Shown here: positions 26,498 through 35,758 of the stretch, piece by piece
Layout of the letters: the number at the start of each line of letters is the position of its first letter
Position numbering within the stretch: position 1 is the first letter of the stretch
Program-made: the position numbers and the translations under genes
Notes under the pieces: generated by a model
Database searches by the model: none
What the model was told of the DNA's origin: nothing
The model's input: only the letters and a program-made list of their open reading frames with translations
Assembly (NCBI GenBank): GCA_002025645.1
Contig: CP018783.1
Coordinates: forward strand, 620,001 to 684,000
DNA: 64,000 nucleotides
Source of the DNA: Curtobacterium pusillum
GTDB taxonomy: Bacteria; Actinomycetota; Actinomycetes; Actinomycetales; Microbacteriaceae
Direction of reading: 5' to 3'

Positions 26498-27465
26498 GAC
26501 GCGGCCCGGTCCGCCGGCGGCGGCGTCTCGACCAGCAGCTGCGCGATGACGCTCGTGGCGCTGACGCCGTCGAACTCCGCCTCGGCGTCGAGCACCAGAC
26601 GGTGCGCCAGGGTCGGAACCGCCAAGGCCTTCACGTCGTCGGGCGTGACGTAGTGCCGCGCGTTCAGCGCAGCGAACACCCGCGATGCGCGCATCAGGCC
26701 CATCGCGCCACGGACGCTGACGCCCAGGCGGACCTCGCTCGCCGAACGCGTCGCGTCGACCAGGCGCGCGACGTAGTCCGCGATCACCGGGTCGACGTGC
26801 ACCGAGCGGGCGAGCGTCGCCATCTCGGTGATCGTCGCGGCCGGCACGACGCTCGCGAGCGGGACAGAACTCGACGGCGCCGAGGAGGTCTCGAGGATCT
26901 TCACCGTCGCCGCGTGGTCCGGGTACCCGATCGACGCCTTCATGAGGAACCGGTCGAGCTGCGCCTCCGGGAGCCGGTACGTCCCCGCCTGCTCGACGGG
27001 GTTCTGCGTCGCGATGACCATGAACGGCGCCGCGAGCTTGTGGTTCACGCCGTCGACCGTGACCGCGGACTCCTCCATCGCCTCGAGCAGTGCCGACTGG
27101 GTCTTCGGGCTCGCACGGTTGATCTCGTCGGCCAGGACGATGTTCGAGAAGACCGGACCGCGGTGGAAGTCGAACTCCTGGGTCTTCTGGTCGTAGACGC
27201 TGATGCCGGTGATGTCGCCCGGCAGCAGGTCCGGCGTGAACTGGATGCGGTTCGTCGACCCCTGCACGCTCTGCGCCATCGCCCGGGCGAGGCTCGTCTT
27301 CCCCGTGCCGGGGACGTCCTCGAGGAGGAGATGGCCCTCGCTGAGCATCGCCGTGACCGCCAGGCGGATCACGAACGTCTTCCCGAGGAGCACCTGCTCG
27401 ACGTTGGTCACGATGCGGCCTGCGACGTCGGCGAACCAGGTGGCCTGCTCCGGGGTCATGCTCAT
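26494..27465 (-). CDS. MoxR-family AAA+ ATPase
   Basis: A 323-residue AAA+ protein with Walker A EDVPGTGKTSLARAM, Walker B NIVLADEINRASPKTQSALLEAMEE, sensor 1 MVIATQNPVEQAGTYRLPEAQLDRF and sensor 2 near LGVSVRGAMGLMRASRV. MoxR proteins remodel VWA- or DUF58-containing partners; the DUF58 gene overlaps by four bases. ATG 27465 follows GAGGAA; a second ATG (27459) is possible. The longer frame to 27720 is an overlap shadow of the 68-base gap and the giant gene. Confidence 0.93.
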   Translation of the reverse strand: MSMTPEQATWFADVAGRIVTNVEQVLLGKTFVIRLAVTAMLSEGHLLLEDVPGTGKTSLARAMAQSVQGSTNRIQFTPDLLPGDITGISVYDQKTQEFDFHRGPVFSNIVLADEINRASPKTQSALLEAMEESAVTVDGVNHKLAAPFMVIATQNPVEQAGTYRLPEAQLDRFLMKASIGYPDHAATVKILETSSAPSSSVPLASVVPAATITEMATLARSVHVDPVIADYVARLVDATRSASEVRLGVSVRGAMGLMRASRVFAALNARHYVTPDDVKALAVPTLAHRLVLDAEAEFDGVSATSVIAQLLVETPPPADRAAS

Positions 27466-27533
27466 GCGGTGTCGTTCCTCGTTCTCGGGGATGGCGGTAG
27501 GGGCAGCGTACGGTGAGCGGCGGCGGTGAGTCG

Positions 27534-30500
27534 TTACTCGGACGGCGCGGTGGACGGGTCCGTCGCGGGCGGATCCGCGGGCGCCACTGCCACCGCGGCG
27601 GACAGGTCGCCGGTGGTGGTCAGGCTCGATCCATCGCCGAGCGACAGCGTCAGCGTGGCTTGCACGCGAACCGAGCCAGCGAGCAGTGGCGGACTCGGTG
27701 CCGGGGCTGATGCGTCCCACGAATCAGTCGTGAACAGGCCGCTACCGTCGTCGCTCCCGTACCAGCGCGCCGTGTACCGAACGCTCATTCCGGCACCAGA
27801 TGGTCCGTCGACCGCGATCGGGGTGCCCTGCTTTGCTGCGTCGACCGAAGCAGTTGCGTCGAGAGCGGCCGCACGCACCTGTTTGGACTGCGCATCCTGC
27901 GTGCAGAACGACGTGCCGGGACCGCCGCAGGCCCGAAGCGTCACGGTCACAGGGACGTTCCGAGCACCGCCGCCGGGTACACCGCTCCAGGACTGGCCCG
28001 GTTGCAGGGTGACGGGGGTGCCGCTCCCGGTCTCGAGCAGGTAATGGTCGACGTCCGTTCGCGGCGCGGTGATCAGCGCGTTGGGCAAACTGGAACTCTC
28101 AGACGTCAGCGCGACAGTCGGGGTGTCCGTGCCGTCCGGTCGCTGGTACGCCGTGGTCTCCGTGTACTGGACGTTGCAGAAGAAGCCGTTCGAGACGGTC
28201 ACCGCGAAGGTGCGCCTGCCGCCACCCACGCCGGTCACCGTCGTCGGGCTCGACGAGCCCAACGACCCTCCGGGCAGGTTGTTGCAATCGATGTTCCCGG
28301 ACTGGAACACGCCGTAGCTCATCGAAGGGCCCCCGGCCGCGTCCGCCGCGCCCCAGGTGACAGTGACCACGGACTTCCCGGTGCCGTCGTCGTTGCTGCT
28401 GACGTTCGCGGAGACGTTCGCCGGCTTGCCCGGCACACCGACAGCGGCACCCGTGGCCGACGCCGAGTTCCACTGCACCACGGTGTTGTTCCGGTCCGCG
28501 CCGTTCCGGGCGGACACGGTGACCGTGTACTGCGCAGCACTCTGCGCGCCGGTGAACGACGTGTTCGTGGCGGTGCCCACGTTCCGCGACGTGGACAGCC
28601 CGGGGCCCTGGATCGTCACGACGTAGTTGTCGACCGCGGTCCCGTTGTTCGGGGCGTCGACCTTGTTCCAGGCGACGTCGAGCTGGTTCGGCGTGCTCTT
28701 GCTCGGCGTGACGCTGATGCCCTTGGGCGGTGCGGGAACGAAGTCGGCGCTGATCGGTGCGGACTCCCCAGACGCCTTCGAGTCGCCGATGGCGTTCGTC
28801 GCCACGACCGTGAACCGGTACGAGCCCGCCGGGTCGAGTCCGGTGATCGTGCACACCGTCGCGGTGCCACAGTCCTTCGCGACGCCGTTCGTGCCCTGCA
28901 GCCGGTACCCGGTGATGGGCGAGTTGTTCGCCTGCGGCGTCGACCAGGTCAGCGTCGCCTGACCGCCCTCGTAGGACCCGGTGCGCGTCGGGGCTCCTGG
29001 TGCGTCGGGGACGTCCTGCACGGAGATCGTCACGTCGCCCCAGACGTACCGGTCGGGGTCGTCGGTGGCGTCGGCGACCTGGTACTGCAGGTGCGTGTCG
29101 ACGGGCTTGGCGTTCGCGGAGACGCTCACCTGCAGGCGGGACTTGTCCGCGCTCGGGGTGACCGTCACGCCGCTGGGCAGGCCACCGGACAGCCCGCGGA
29201 TGTTGACGACCCGCAGTCGCTGCTCGGGGAACGGGTTGGTCGGCTGATCGTTCTGCAGGACGTCGATCGTCGTCGTCGCACCGCGCTTGGTGATCGACTT
29301 GTCCGCGCCCGGCTGGACGAGCGGTCGGGTGGACGCGACCACGTCGACGTTCACGACGCCGCTCCGGCCCTGGTTCGCGTCGTCGGCCACGCCGATGCCG
29401 ATGGCGGCGGTGGTGTTCTTCTTCGCGGTGTCGGCGACCTTCACGGTCAGCTTCTGGCCCGAGATCGTCGCGGTCGTGCCGTCGGAGGGCTTGCTGACGA
29501 CGGAGTAGCGGAGCTCCGGCAGGTCCTTCGGGTACGGGTAGTCGGTCAGCTTGGTGAGGTCGATCGTGCGCGACTCCCCCGGCTGCATGTCCACCGCGGA
29601 CCCCGTGAACGCGGGCGGCTGGTTGGAGCGGGGTGTCACCTTGATCGGCAGCACGAGCGTCGCGACGCGGCCCTTCCCGCCGTTCGCGTTCGATCCGTCG
29701 GTGACCTCGAACGAGATCGACGCGTTGCCGTAGTAGAGCTTCGACGACGTGAACTGCAGGTTCGACGAATCGACGACGAGGTCCTGCCCGTTGGCGTGCG
29801 TCGCCTTCACGGTGCCGTCGTCGGTGATCTTCGCCGTCTGTCCGTTCGCCGTCACCACGTACTTCGACAGCGGGATGCGGACGGTGGCCTCGCTCTTGAC
29901 CGTGATCGCACCGGCGGTCCGGTTGACCTGGGGCAGGGCGTCGTCGAATCCGGGGACGTGGATGAACCCGTAGGAAACGATGTCCGGGTGGTCGACCCGA
30001 GCCACCGAGAACGGGATGACCTGCGAGTCGTCGGTCAGGCGGACGACGATCCGCTGGTCGTCCGTCGTGCGTGCGGTGTCGCCGTAGCCGTCCACCACGC
30101 CCACCTTCAGGTCGGCGGTGGTGCCCTCGGCGAAGAACACGTTGTCGAGGACGTCGACGGTGACGCTCTGCCGGTGCAGGATGTCCTGCAGGTCGAGCGT
30201 CGTGTCGTCGACCTCGGGCCGCAGGGGTTGGGCGTCCGGGTCGACCGTCACGGTGAGGAACGCGGTACTGGCCCCGCCGTTCTCGTTCGCGACCGTGTAC
30301 AGGACGGCGTAGTCGCCGTCCTTCGCGGTCTTCGGTGGTGTGACGCGGATCTGCTGCTTCTGCAGGATCTTCGCCGTGACGCCCTTCGCGGTGGGCTGCG
30401 CCTCGGTGACGGTCAGCTGACCACCCTCGGGGTCGGAGTCGTTCTGCAGGACACGGACGGTGACGGAGCCGCCGGGACGGATGGTCACGTGGTCGGCCTC

Positions 30501-33395
30501 GGCCACGGGGTTCGACGCCTGTTCGGCACGCGGGGCGATGCCGACGCGGACGGTGCCGGTGGCACGGGCACCGAGTGCGTCGACGACCGTGTAGGTGAAC
30601 TCGTCGGTGCCGGCCGAGTAGTCGCCCGCCTCGTAGGTCAGGGAGTCGGACGCGACGTCGCTCACGGAACCCTTGTCCGGGTTGGACGCGACGCCGACGA
30701 GCTGCACGGAGTCGCCGTCGGGGTCGATGCCGTTCAACGGGATCGACACCCGGACCGACTGTCCGGCGACGACGCGCGCGGTGACGGTCTGCGGCACGGG
30801 CGGGTTGTTCGTCGCTGCGTCCTGCTCTCGCACCGAGATGGAGACGGTCGCGTCGGCGTACTGTCCGTCGGGCCCGGCGACCCGGTACACGGCGGTGTAG
30901 CTGCCCGGGGTGGTCGGCGCGAGGTACCGGAGGTGGTCGCCCGACGCGAAGAGCAGCCCGCCGTCGCCCGGGACGTTCTGCACGAGCTCGGGTTGCAGCG
31001 TCAGCGGCTCACCCTCGGGCTGGGTGTCGTTCGCGAGGACGTCGATGTTCGCGACGTCGCCGACCCGCACGGTCGCGGTGTCCGGCTGGGCGACCGGGGG
31101 CTGGATGCGGTCCGGCTTGGGGATCTCGACGACGGTGATCGTGCCGGTCGCCGAGGCGAGCCCGTTCGTCTCGGTGTACCCGAACGACACGGGCCCGTCG
31201 AGCGGCGCCGTGAGCGTGACGCGGACGGTGTGCTGATCGAGGATGCTCGCCTGGACGCCGGACCCGCGCTCGGGCCCGTCGAGCGCGGTCACGAGGAGCA
31301 CGCCGCCCGCGGGGTCGATGTCCGTCGCGGTGACGTCGGTGTCCTTCGTCGACAGGGTGTTGACGAACACCGTCTTCGGTGTGGTGATCGGTGCGGTCGA
31401 GGCGTCCGGTGGCGCCAGGATCGTGATCCGGACGATGCCGCTCGTGGTCTTCGTGCCGTCCGTGACGGTGTACTCGAGCTGGTGGTCGCCGGCGCCGGCG
31501 CCCAGGACGCGGAAGGTCCCGGCGTCGTAGCTCGGTGTGACGGTCAGCCCCGACGCCGAGGAGACGCTCGTCAACGTGACGGTGCCGTTGCCGCCGCGCA
31601 CGTGGTCGAGCGGGTCGACGCTGAAGGCCTTGCCCGCGTAGCCCTGCACCGGGAACGGGTCGGCGTACAGGGGCACACTGCCCTGCTTCGCGACGTGCAC
31701 GGTGACGGACCCGCGGCCGTCGGCCCGGCCGTCGCTCACCACGAGCTGGACGGCACGGTCTCCCGTCCGCCCGCTCGCGTTGCGGTAGTCGAGGAGTCCG
31801 TCCGGCGTCGTCGACACCCGGTCGCCGTCGGACGCCGTCGCCGACTTCAGGTACACGGGGTCGCCGTCGGGGTCCACCCAGTCGCCGAGCACGTTGGTGA
31901 CGACGTGACCGTTCTGCACGACGTCGGCTGACGTGTCCCGCACCTGTCGTGGCGGATCGTTCGCCGAGTCGGGACGAACCGTCACCTTGACCGTGGCCGT
32001 GTCCGACCCGCCGTTGCCGTCCGTGATCGTGTACGGGAACGACACGGTGCCGCTGGCACGAGCCGACAGCGTGATCTGCAGGCGCTGTCCGTCGCCGACG
32101 ATCGCGACGTCGCCGACCGCGTCGTCGACGCGGCCGACCTCGCTGATGACGATCGGGTCGCCGTTCGGGTCGTAGTCGTTGAGCAGGACCGGGAGGCTCG
32201 TGGTGCGTCCCGGACGAGCGCCCAGGTCGTCGTCGACCGCGACCGGCGGCTTCTGGTCCTTGTCGACCTCGGGGTCGTCGTCGGACACCTGCTCCTGCTG
32301 CTGGTCGTCGTCCTTCTTGATGAGGTCGGACCAGTTGTCGATCAGCTGACCGCTGCGGTCGATCGCCCAGGAACGCCCGCTCTGGGCGTCGTTCGCGACG
32401 ACGGTCTCGCCGTTGTGCAGGATCTGGAGGTCGCTCGTGCCCGCGGTGTCCGCGAGCCGCTGGAGTGCGTTCCCACGGCAGGTGTCGATCGCCTGACCAC
32501 CGGCCCACGCAGCGTAGGTGCAGGACCCGACGACCGTCGGCCGAGCCGCGCGTCCGGACACCTGCAGTGCGGTGGCGTCCACACTGCCGGACGCCGAGAC
32601 GCGGACGAGCCCGGCGGTCCCCGCGACGACGACCTCGGATGCGTCGTCGGTGGACCGCTGGAGCGACGGGGACGTCCCGACGCGGTCGCCGAGGTCCACC
32701 GTGTCCCCGTCGACGGACACCTCGCCGGACGTCCGGTCGAGCACCGCGACGTGGTTGCCGAAGGACGCGACCTGGAAGTCGTCGGCGCGGTCCATCTTGA
32801 CGGTCCACCGCTCGGCCACGGTCAGGGTGGTGCCGACGTCGACGAGCGACGCCGTGCCGGTCTTCGGCGAGTAGACGGCCACGTGCTCGTCGGACGCGTC
32901 GAAGACCGCGTCGGCGCCGAGCGTGAGGTCGGCCTTCGTGGACGCGTCGAACTCGCCGAGGTCCTTCGCCGGTGTCGCCCAGAGCTCGCCGGTGTCGCCG
33001 TTGCCGATGACCGCGGTGGAGCCGGCGAAGAAGACCTGCGGCGACCCCGCGGGCAGGGTCACCGGGTCGGCGACGGTCGCGTCGGCGACGTCGACCTTCG
33101 CCACGGTCCCCTTCGTGTCGTCCACGCTGTACACGGTCGAGCCGCGCTGCAGCACGGAGAGGCTGTCGCTCGCGGTCTCGACGGCCGTGTTCAGCTGCAG
33201 GACGCCGGTGTTCGCGCGGCCCACCGCGCCGTACTCGGCGGACGGCACCCACACGGTGCCGTCCCCGAGGTCGACACGCTGCGTGTGGTAGCCGGTCGAG
33301 GCGACGGCCGCGGTCGCCACGACCGCGCCCACGACGATCGACGCACCGACGGTCACCGCGGCCGAACGGTGCTTGGCGAGGAGCGCCCGGATCAC
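27534..33395 (-). CDS. Giant Ig-like/fibronectin type III cell-surface protein
   Basis: 1,953 residues. A short cytosolic N-terminus is followed by one helix (about 12-35: VTVGASIVVGAVVATAAVA), so it is a type II membrane protein. Residues about 40-360 look like repeated beta blades with alternating VD/VG strands (propeller-like). An acidic Gln/Asp linker follows (DDDQQQEQVSDDDPEVDKD). Then come about ten Ig/cadherin-like modules, several with the VLLNDYDPNGDP-type motif (near 385, 770, 960), and FN3 modules (near 1466, 1553, 1651). The end is Pro/Asp/Thr-rich with no LPXTG. GTG 33395 overlaps the kinase stop (GTGA). Probably an envelope or adhesion structure. Confidence 0.85.
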   Translation of the reverse strand: MIRALLAKHRSAAVTVGASIVVGAVVATAAVASTGYHTQRVDLGDGTVWVPSAEYGAVGRANTGVLQLNTAVETASDSLSVLQRGSTVYSVDDTKGTVAKVDVADATVADPVTLPAGSPQVFFAGSTAVIGNGDTGELWATPAKDLGEFDASTKADLTLGADAVFDASDEHVAVYSPKTGTASLVDVGTTLTVAERWTVKMDRADDFQVASFGNHVAVLDRTSGEVSVDGDTVDLGDRVGTSPSLQRSTDDASEVVVAGTAGLVRVSASGSVDATALQVSGRAARPTVVGSCTYAAWAGGQAIDTCRGNALQRLADTAGTSDLQILHNGETVVANDAQSGRSWAIDRSGQLIDNWSDLIKKDDDQQQEQVSDDDPEVDKDQKPPVAVDDDLGARPGRTTSLPVLLNDYDPNGDPIVISEVGRVDDAVGDVAIVGDGQRLQITLSARASGTVSFPYTITDGNGGSDTATVKVTVRPDSANDPPRQVRDTSADVVQNGHVVTNVLGDWVDPDGDPVYLKSATASDGDRVSTTPDGLLDYRNASGRTGDRAVQLVVSDGRADGRGSVTVHVAKQGSVPLYADPFPVQGYAGKAFSVDPLDHVRGGNGTVTLTSVSSASGLTVTPSYDAGTFRVLGAGAGDHQLEYTVTDGTKTTSGIVRITILAPPDASTAPITTPKTVFVNTLSTKDTDVTATDIDPAGGVLLVTALDGPERGSGVQASILDQHTVRVTLTAPLDGPVSFGYTETNGLASATGTITVVEIPKPDRIQPPVAQPDTATVRVGDVANIDVLANDTQPEGEPLTLQPELVQNVPGDGGLLFASGDHLRYLAPTTPGSYTAVYRVAGPDGQYADATVSISVREQDAATNNPPVPQTVTARVVAGQSVRVSIPLNGIDPDGDSVQLVGVASNPDKGSVSDVASDSLTYEAGDYSAGTDEFTYTVVDALGARATGTVRVGIAPRAEQASNPVAEADHVTIRPGGSVTVRVLQNDSDPEGGQLTVTEAQPTAKGVTAKILQKQQIRVTPPKTAKDGDYAVLYTVANENGGASTAFLTVTVDPDAQPLRPEVDDTTLDLQDILHRQSVTVDVLDNVFFAEGTTADLKVGVVDGYGDTARTTDDQRIVVRLTDDSQVIPFSVARVDHPDIVSYGFIHVPGFDDALPQVNRTAGAITVKSEATVRIPLSKYVVTANGQTAKITDDGTVKATHANGQDLVVDSSNLQFTSSKLYYGNASISFEVTDGSNANGGKGRVATLVLPIKVTPRSNQPPAFTGSAVDMQPGESRTIDLTKLTDYPYPKDLPELRYSVVSKPSDGTTATISGQKLTVKVADTAKKNTTAAIGIGVADDANQGRSGVVNVDVVASTRPLVQPGADKSITKRGATTTIDVLQNDQPTNPFPEQRLRVVNIRGLSGGLPSGVTVTPSADKSRLQVSVSANAKPVDTHLQYQVADATDDPDRYVWGDVTISVQDVPDAPGAPTRTGSYEGGQATLTWSTPQANNSPITGYRLQGTNGVAKDCGTATVCTITGLDPAGSYRFTVVATNAIGDSKASGESAPISADFVPAPPKGISVTPSKSTPNQLDVAWNKVDAPNNGTAVDNYVVTIQGPGLSTSRNVGTATNTSFTGAQSAAQYTVTVSARNGADRNNTVVQWNSASATGAAVGVPGKPANVSANVSSNDDGTGKSVVTVTWGAADAAGGPSMSYGVFQSGNIDCNNLPGGSLGSSSPTTVTGVGGGRRTFAVTVSNGFFCNVQYTETTAYQRPDGTDTPTVALTSESSSLPNALITAPRTDVDHYLLETGSGTPVTLQPGQSWSGVPGGGARNVPVTVTLRACGGPGTSFCTQDAQSKQVRAAALDATASVDAAKQGTPIAVDGPSGAGMSVRYTARWYGSDDGSGLFTTDSWDASAPAPSPPLLAGSVRVQATLTLSLGDGSSLTTTGDLSAAVAVAPADPPATDPSTAPSE

Positions 33396-34804
33396 CCGGC
33401 GCTCCCGATCGTGGCGCACTTCTGGGCGCTCGCCACGCCGGTCTTGCCGTCGCGGTTGACCGCGACGGCGATGCACTCCTCGTCGCCCTTCTTCCCGGAG
33501 ACGACGAAGCGGGCGCCGGTCTGCTGGCTGGCTGCACCGTTGGAGGAGATCACGTAGGTGTCGCCGTTGCGGAGCCCCGGGTCGTCCCAGGTGAACGTGA
33601 CGGACGACGCGGTCGAGGCTGCCTGGACGTCCGACACGACGGGGATCGCACCACTGCCCAGCCGTCCGACGACGACCACGGTGGCGATCGCGAGCGCTGC
33701 CACGACGACCACGGCCAGGGACGTCGCCCACACCAGGGTGGAACGGGACCGACGTCGAGCGCGGGTCACGGAACCGGTGCGGTGCACGGTGCCGACGCTC
33801 TGCGCCGCGGCCACCGACGAGCCACCCTGGATCGCCTTGCGGGTCCGGCGTCGCGCCCCGACACGCGTGGGCGGCTGGAGCTCCCGGATCATCGTGCGGT
33901 CACCGTCCGGCGTCGGGGTCGCGACGGCCCAGGCCTCGACCGCGACGTCGGCTGCGGTCTGCGGGATGCCGAGCTCTGCCTCGACCTGCTGGAAGCCGCG
34001 GACGAGTTCCATCACGGTCGACGGACGACCGGCGACCTTGCGCGACATGGCCGCGGCGAGCAGTCGTTCGAGCGACGGCGGGACGTCTGTGCGACCCGTG
34101 GCCTTCACACCGCCCCTGTCGATACGGCTCATCAGGTCGGCGGCGCCGTTCTTGCCACCGCGGACCTCGAACGGACTGCGACCGGCGAGCAGCGAGAACA
34201 CGGTGGCCGCCAGGGAGTACACCTCGGACTGGATGGTGCCGCGTGACTCGTCGATGAGGACCTCGGGAGCCGACCAGGGGATCGACATGCCGACGGGTTC
34301 GTCAGGGTCGGTGCCACCGATCGTCGCCGCGATGCCGAAGTCGGACAGGACGGGGTTGCCGTACGCCGTCAGGAGGATGTTCGACGGCTTGATGTCGCGG
34401 TGGAGCACGCCCTCGCGGTGCGCGGTCTCGAGTGCAGAGCCGATGCGGATGCCGATGGCGAGCACCTCGGACACCGGGATCGGCTCCCGGCGGTACCGCT
34501 CGCTGAGCGAGGACGAGCACAGCTCCATCACCAGGTACGGACGCCCGTCGGACGCCACGCTCGCCTGAAAGACGGTGAGGATCGACGGGTGCGTGCTGAG
34601 GCGCGCCATCAGGTTCGCCTCGGCCTGGAACATCTGTCGGACGCGGTCGTCGACGACCTCGTCGAGGAGCACCTTCACGGCGACCTGGCGGCGCGGCATG
34701 TCCTGCTCGTAGAGGAAGACGTCGGCGAACCCGCCGGAACCGAGGACGTGTACGGGGCTGAAGCCCGGGATCACGGGCGGGGTGGACGGCAGGCGTCGCG
34801 CCAT
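33392..34804 (-). CDS. Transmembrane Ser/Thr protein kinase with extracellular FN3-like sensor
   Basis: A 470-residue Hanks-type kinase. Visible are the Gly loop LGSGGFADVF (about 19-28), the VAIK-type Lys in RQVAVKVLL, catalytic HRDIKPSN (about 137), DFG in VLSDFGIAA and APE in WSAPEVL. A juxtamembrane segment (about 260-355) contains DRTMIREL, resembling the DDTVIR motifs of the nearby FHA protein. One helix (about 362-385) leads to an extracellular FN3-like domain with two cysteines. ATG 34804 has a GAGGAGGGG ribosome site. Its stop overlaps the giant protein start. Confidence 0.93.
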   Translation of the reverse strand: MARRLPSTPPVIPGFSPVHVLGSGGFADVFLYEQDMPRRQVAVKVLLDEVVDDRVRQMFQAEANLMARLSTHPSILTVFQASVASDGRPYLVMELCSSSLSERYRREPIPVSEVLAIGIRIGSALETAHREGVLHRDIKPSNILLTAYGNPVLSDFGIAATIGGTDPDEPVGMSIPWSAPEVLIDESRGTIQSEVYSLAATVFSLLAGRSPFEVRGGKNGAADLMSRIDRGGVKATGRTDVPPSLERLLAAAMSRKVAGRPSTVMELVRGFQQVEAELGIPQTAADVAVEAWAVATPTPDGDRTMIRELQPPTRVGARRRTRKAIQGGSSVAAAQSVGTVHRTGSVTRARRRSRSTLVWATSLAVVVVAALAIATVVVVGRLGSGAIPVVSDVQAASTASSVTFTWDDPGLRNGDTYVISSNGAASQQTGARFVVSGKKGDEECIAVAVNRDGKTGVASAQKCATIGSAG

Positions 34805-34854
34805 CGTCCCCTCCTCCCCGGCCGAGCGGCCAGCTCTCTCGTCACGGCCTTGCC

Positions 34855-34860
34855 ATTGTA
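34855..34860 (-). promoter_or_regulatory. Consensus -10 (TACAAT) upstream of the kinase operon
   Basis: TACAAT on the minus strand in the 129-base gap between the phosphatase and kinase genes gives a leader of about 44 bases carrying the GAGGAGGGG site. With the hairpin at 34915-34929 it suggests that kinase-to-FHA genes form a separate unit. Confidence 0.5.
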
Positions 34861-34914
34861 CGAACCGTGCGTGACCGACATTCCGCACACCGCTGCGGGC
34901 GGTGGGTCAGCGCT

Positions 34915-34929
34915 CCCCCAGTTCGGGGG
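34915..34929 (-). terminator. Short hairpin after the PP2C gene
   Basis: CCCCC-AGTTC-GGGGG directly after the phosphatase stop. The stem is only 5 bp, so this is a weak or partial terminator candidate. Confidence 0.35.
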
Positions 34930-34933
34930 CCAC

Positions 34934-35755
34934 TCAGTGGCGCGGGAGCGTGTCTTCCACGTCTCCGTCGTCCGGCGCTTCGTCGACCTGCAGCACGACG
35001 ACCGTCACGTTGTCGCGACCGCCGGCGACGACGGCGTCGCCCACCAGGCGTTCGGCCAGACCCTGGGCACTCGGCTCGCGCGCGGCGATCCGACCGATCC
35101 CGCCGTCGCCGAGTTCCTTCGTCAGACCGTCCGAGCAGACGATGTAGCGATCACCGGCGCGGAGCGGCAGCGTCCACCAGTCCGGCTCCGGCGGTTCGCC
35201 GAAGCCGACGGCGCGCGTGATGACGTTGCTGTCCGGGTGGCGTTCGGCGTCCTCGGCCCGCAGCAGTCCGGCGTCCACCATCTCCTGCACGACCGAGTGG
35301 TCGACGGTCACACGACGGAGCACGCCGTCCTCGATCCGGTACGTCCGCGAGTCGCCGACGTTGAACACGAGGGCGGCCGGCTGCCCGTGCGACGCGACCA
35401 ACGCGATCCCGGTGACCGTCGTCCCGGCGCCGAGCGCGTTGCCACCGGCGGCCCGCTCGATGTCGGCCGTGGCGAGCAGGAGCGCCCGCTGGATGGCCTG
35501 CCGCGACGAGAAGTCGCTCTCGGTCGCCTGCTCGAGACGACGGACGACGGCGTCGCTCGCACGGTCGCCCGCGAGGTGTCCGCCCATCCCGTCGGCGACG
35601 ACGAAGAACGGCGCTCCGACGATGTAGCTGTCCTCGTTGTGGTCACGACGGCGACCGACGTCGGTCGCGGCTCCCCACGACAGCGTCAGGGTGGCGCCGT
35701 CGGCACCGGGGACGTCGATGGCGTGCGCAGTCGCTGCTCGGCCGAGTTCGGTCAC
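34934..35755 (-). CDS. PP2C-family Ser/Thr phosphatase
   Basis: A 273-residue PPM phosphatase, soluble, that would reverse the neighbouring kinase. The metal-binding motifs are in RRRDHNEDSY (about 36-45), FVVADGMGGHLAG (about 51-63), VFNVGDSRTYRI (about 126), VCSDGLTKEL (about 205) and GGRDNVTVVVL near the end. GTG 35755 lies 3 bases after the stop of the upstream FHA gene, so the two are co-translated. Confidence 0.94.
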   Translation of the reverse strand: MTELGRAATAHAIDVPGADGATLTLSWGAATDVGRRRDHNEDSYIVGAPFFVVADGMGGHLAGDRASDAVVRRLEQATESDFSSRQAIQRALLLATADIERAAGGNALGAGTTVTGIALVASHGQPAALVFNVGDSRTYRIEDGVLRRVTVDHSVVQEMVDAGLLRAEDAERHPDSNVITRAVGFGEPPEPDWWTLPLRAGDRYIVCSDGLTKELGDGGIGRIAAREPSAQGLAERLVGDAVVAGGRDNVTVVVLQVDEAPDDGDVEDTLPRH

Positions 35756-35758
35756 GTT

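Noticed and set aside
28002-31931. A 1,309-codon plus-strand open frame opposite the giant Ig/FN3 protein
   Set aside because: The minus-strand frame has clear Ig/FN3 motifs; the antisense translation has none.
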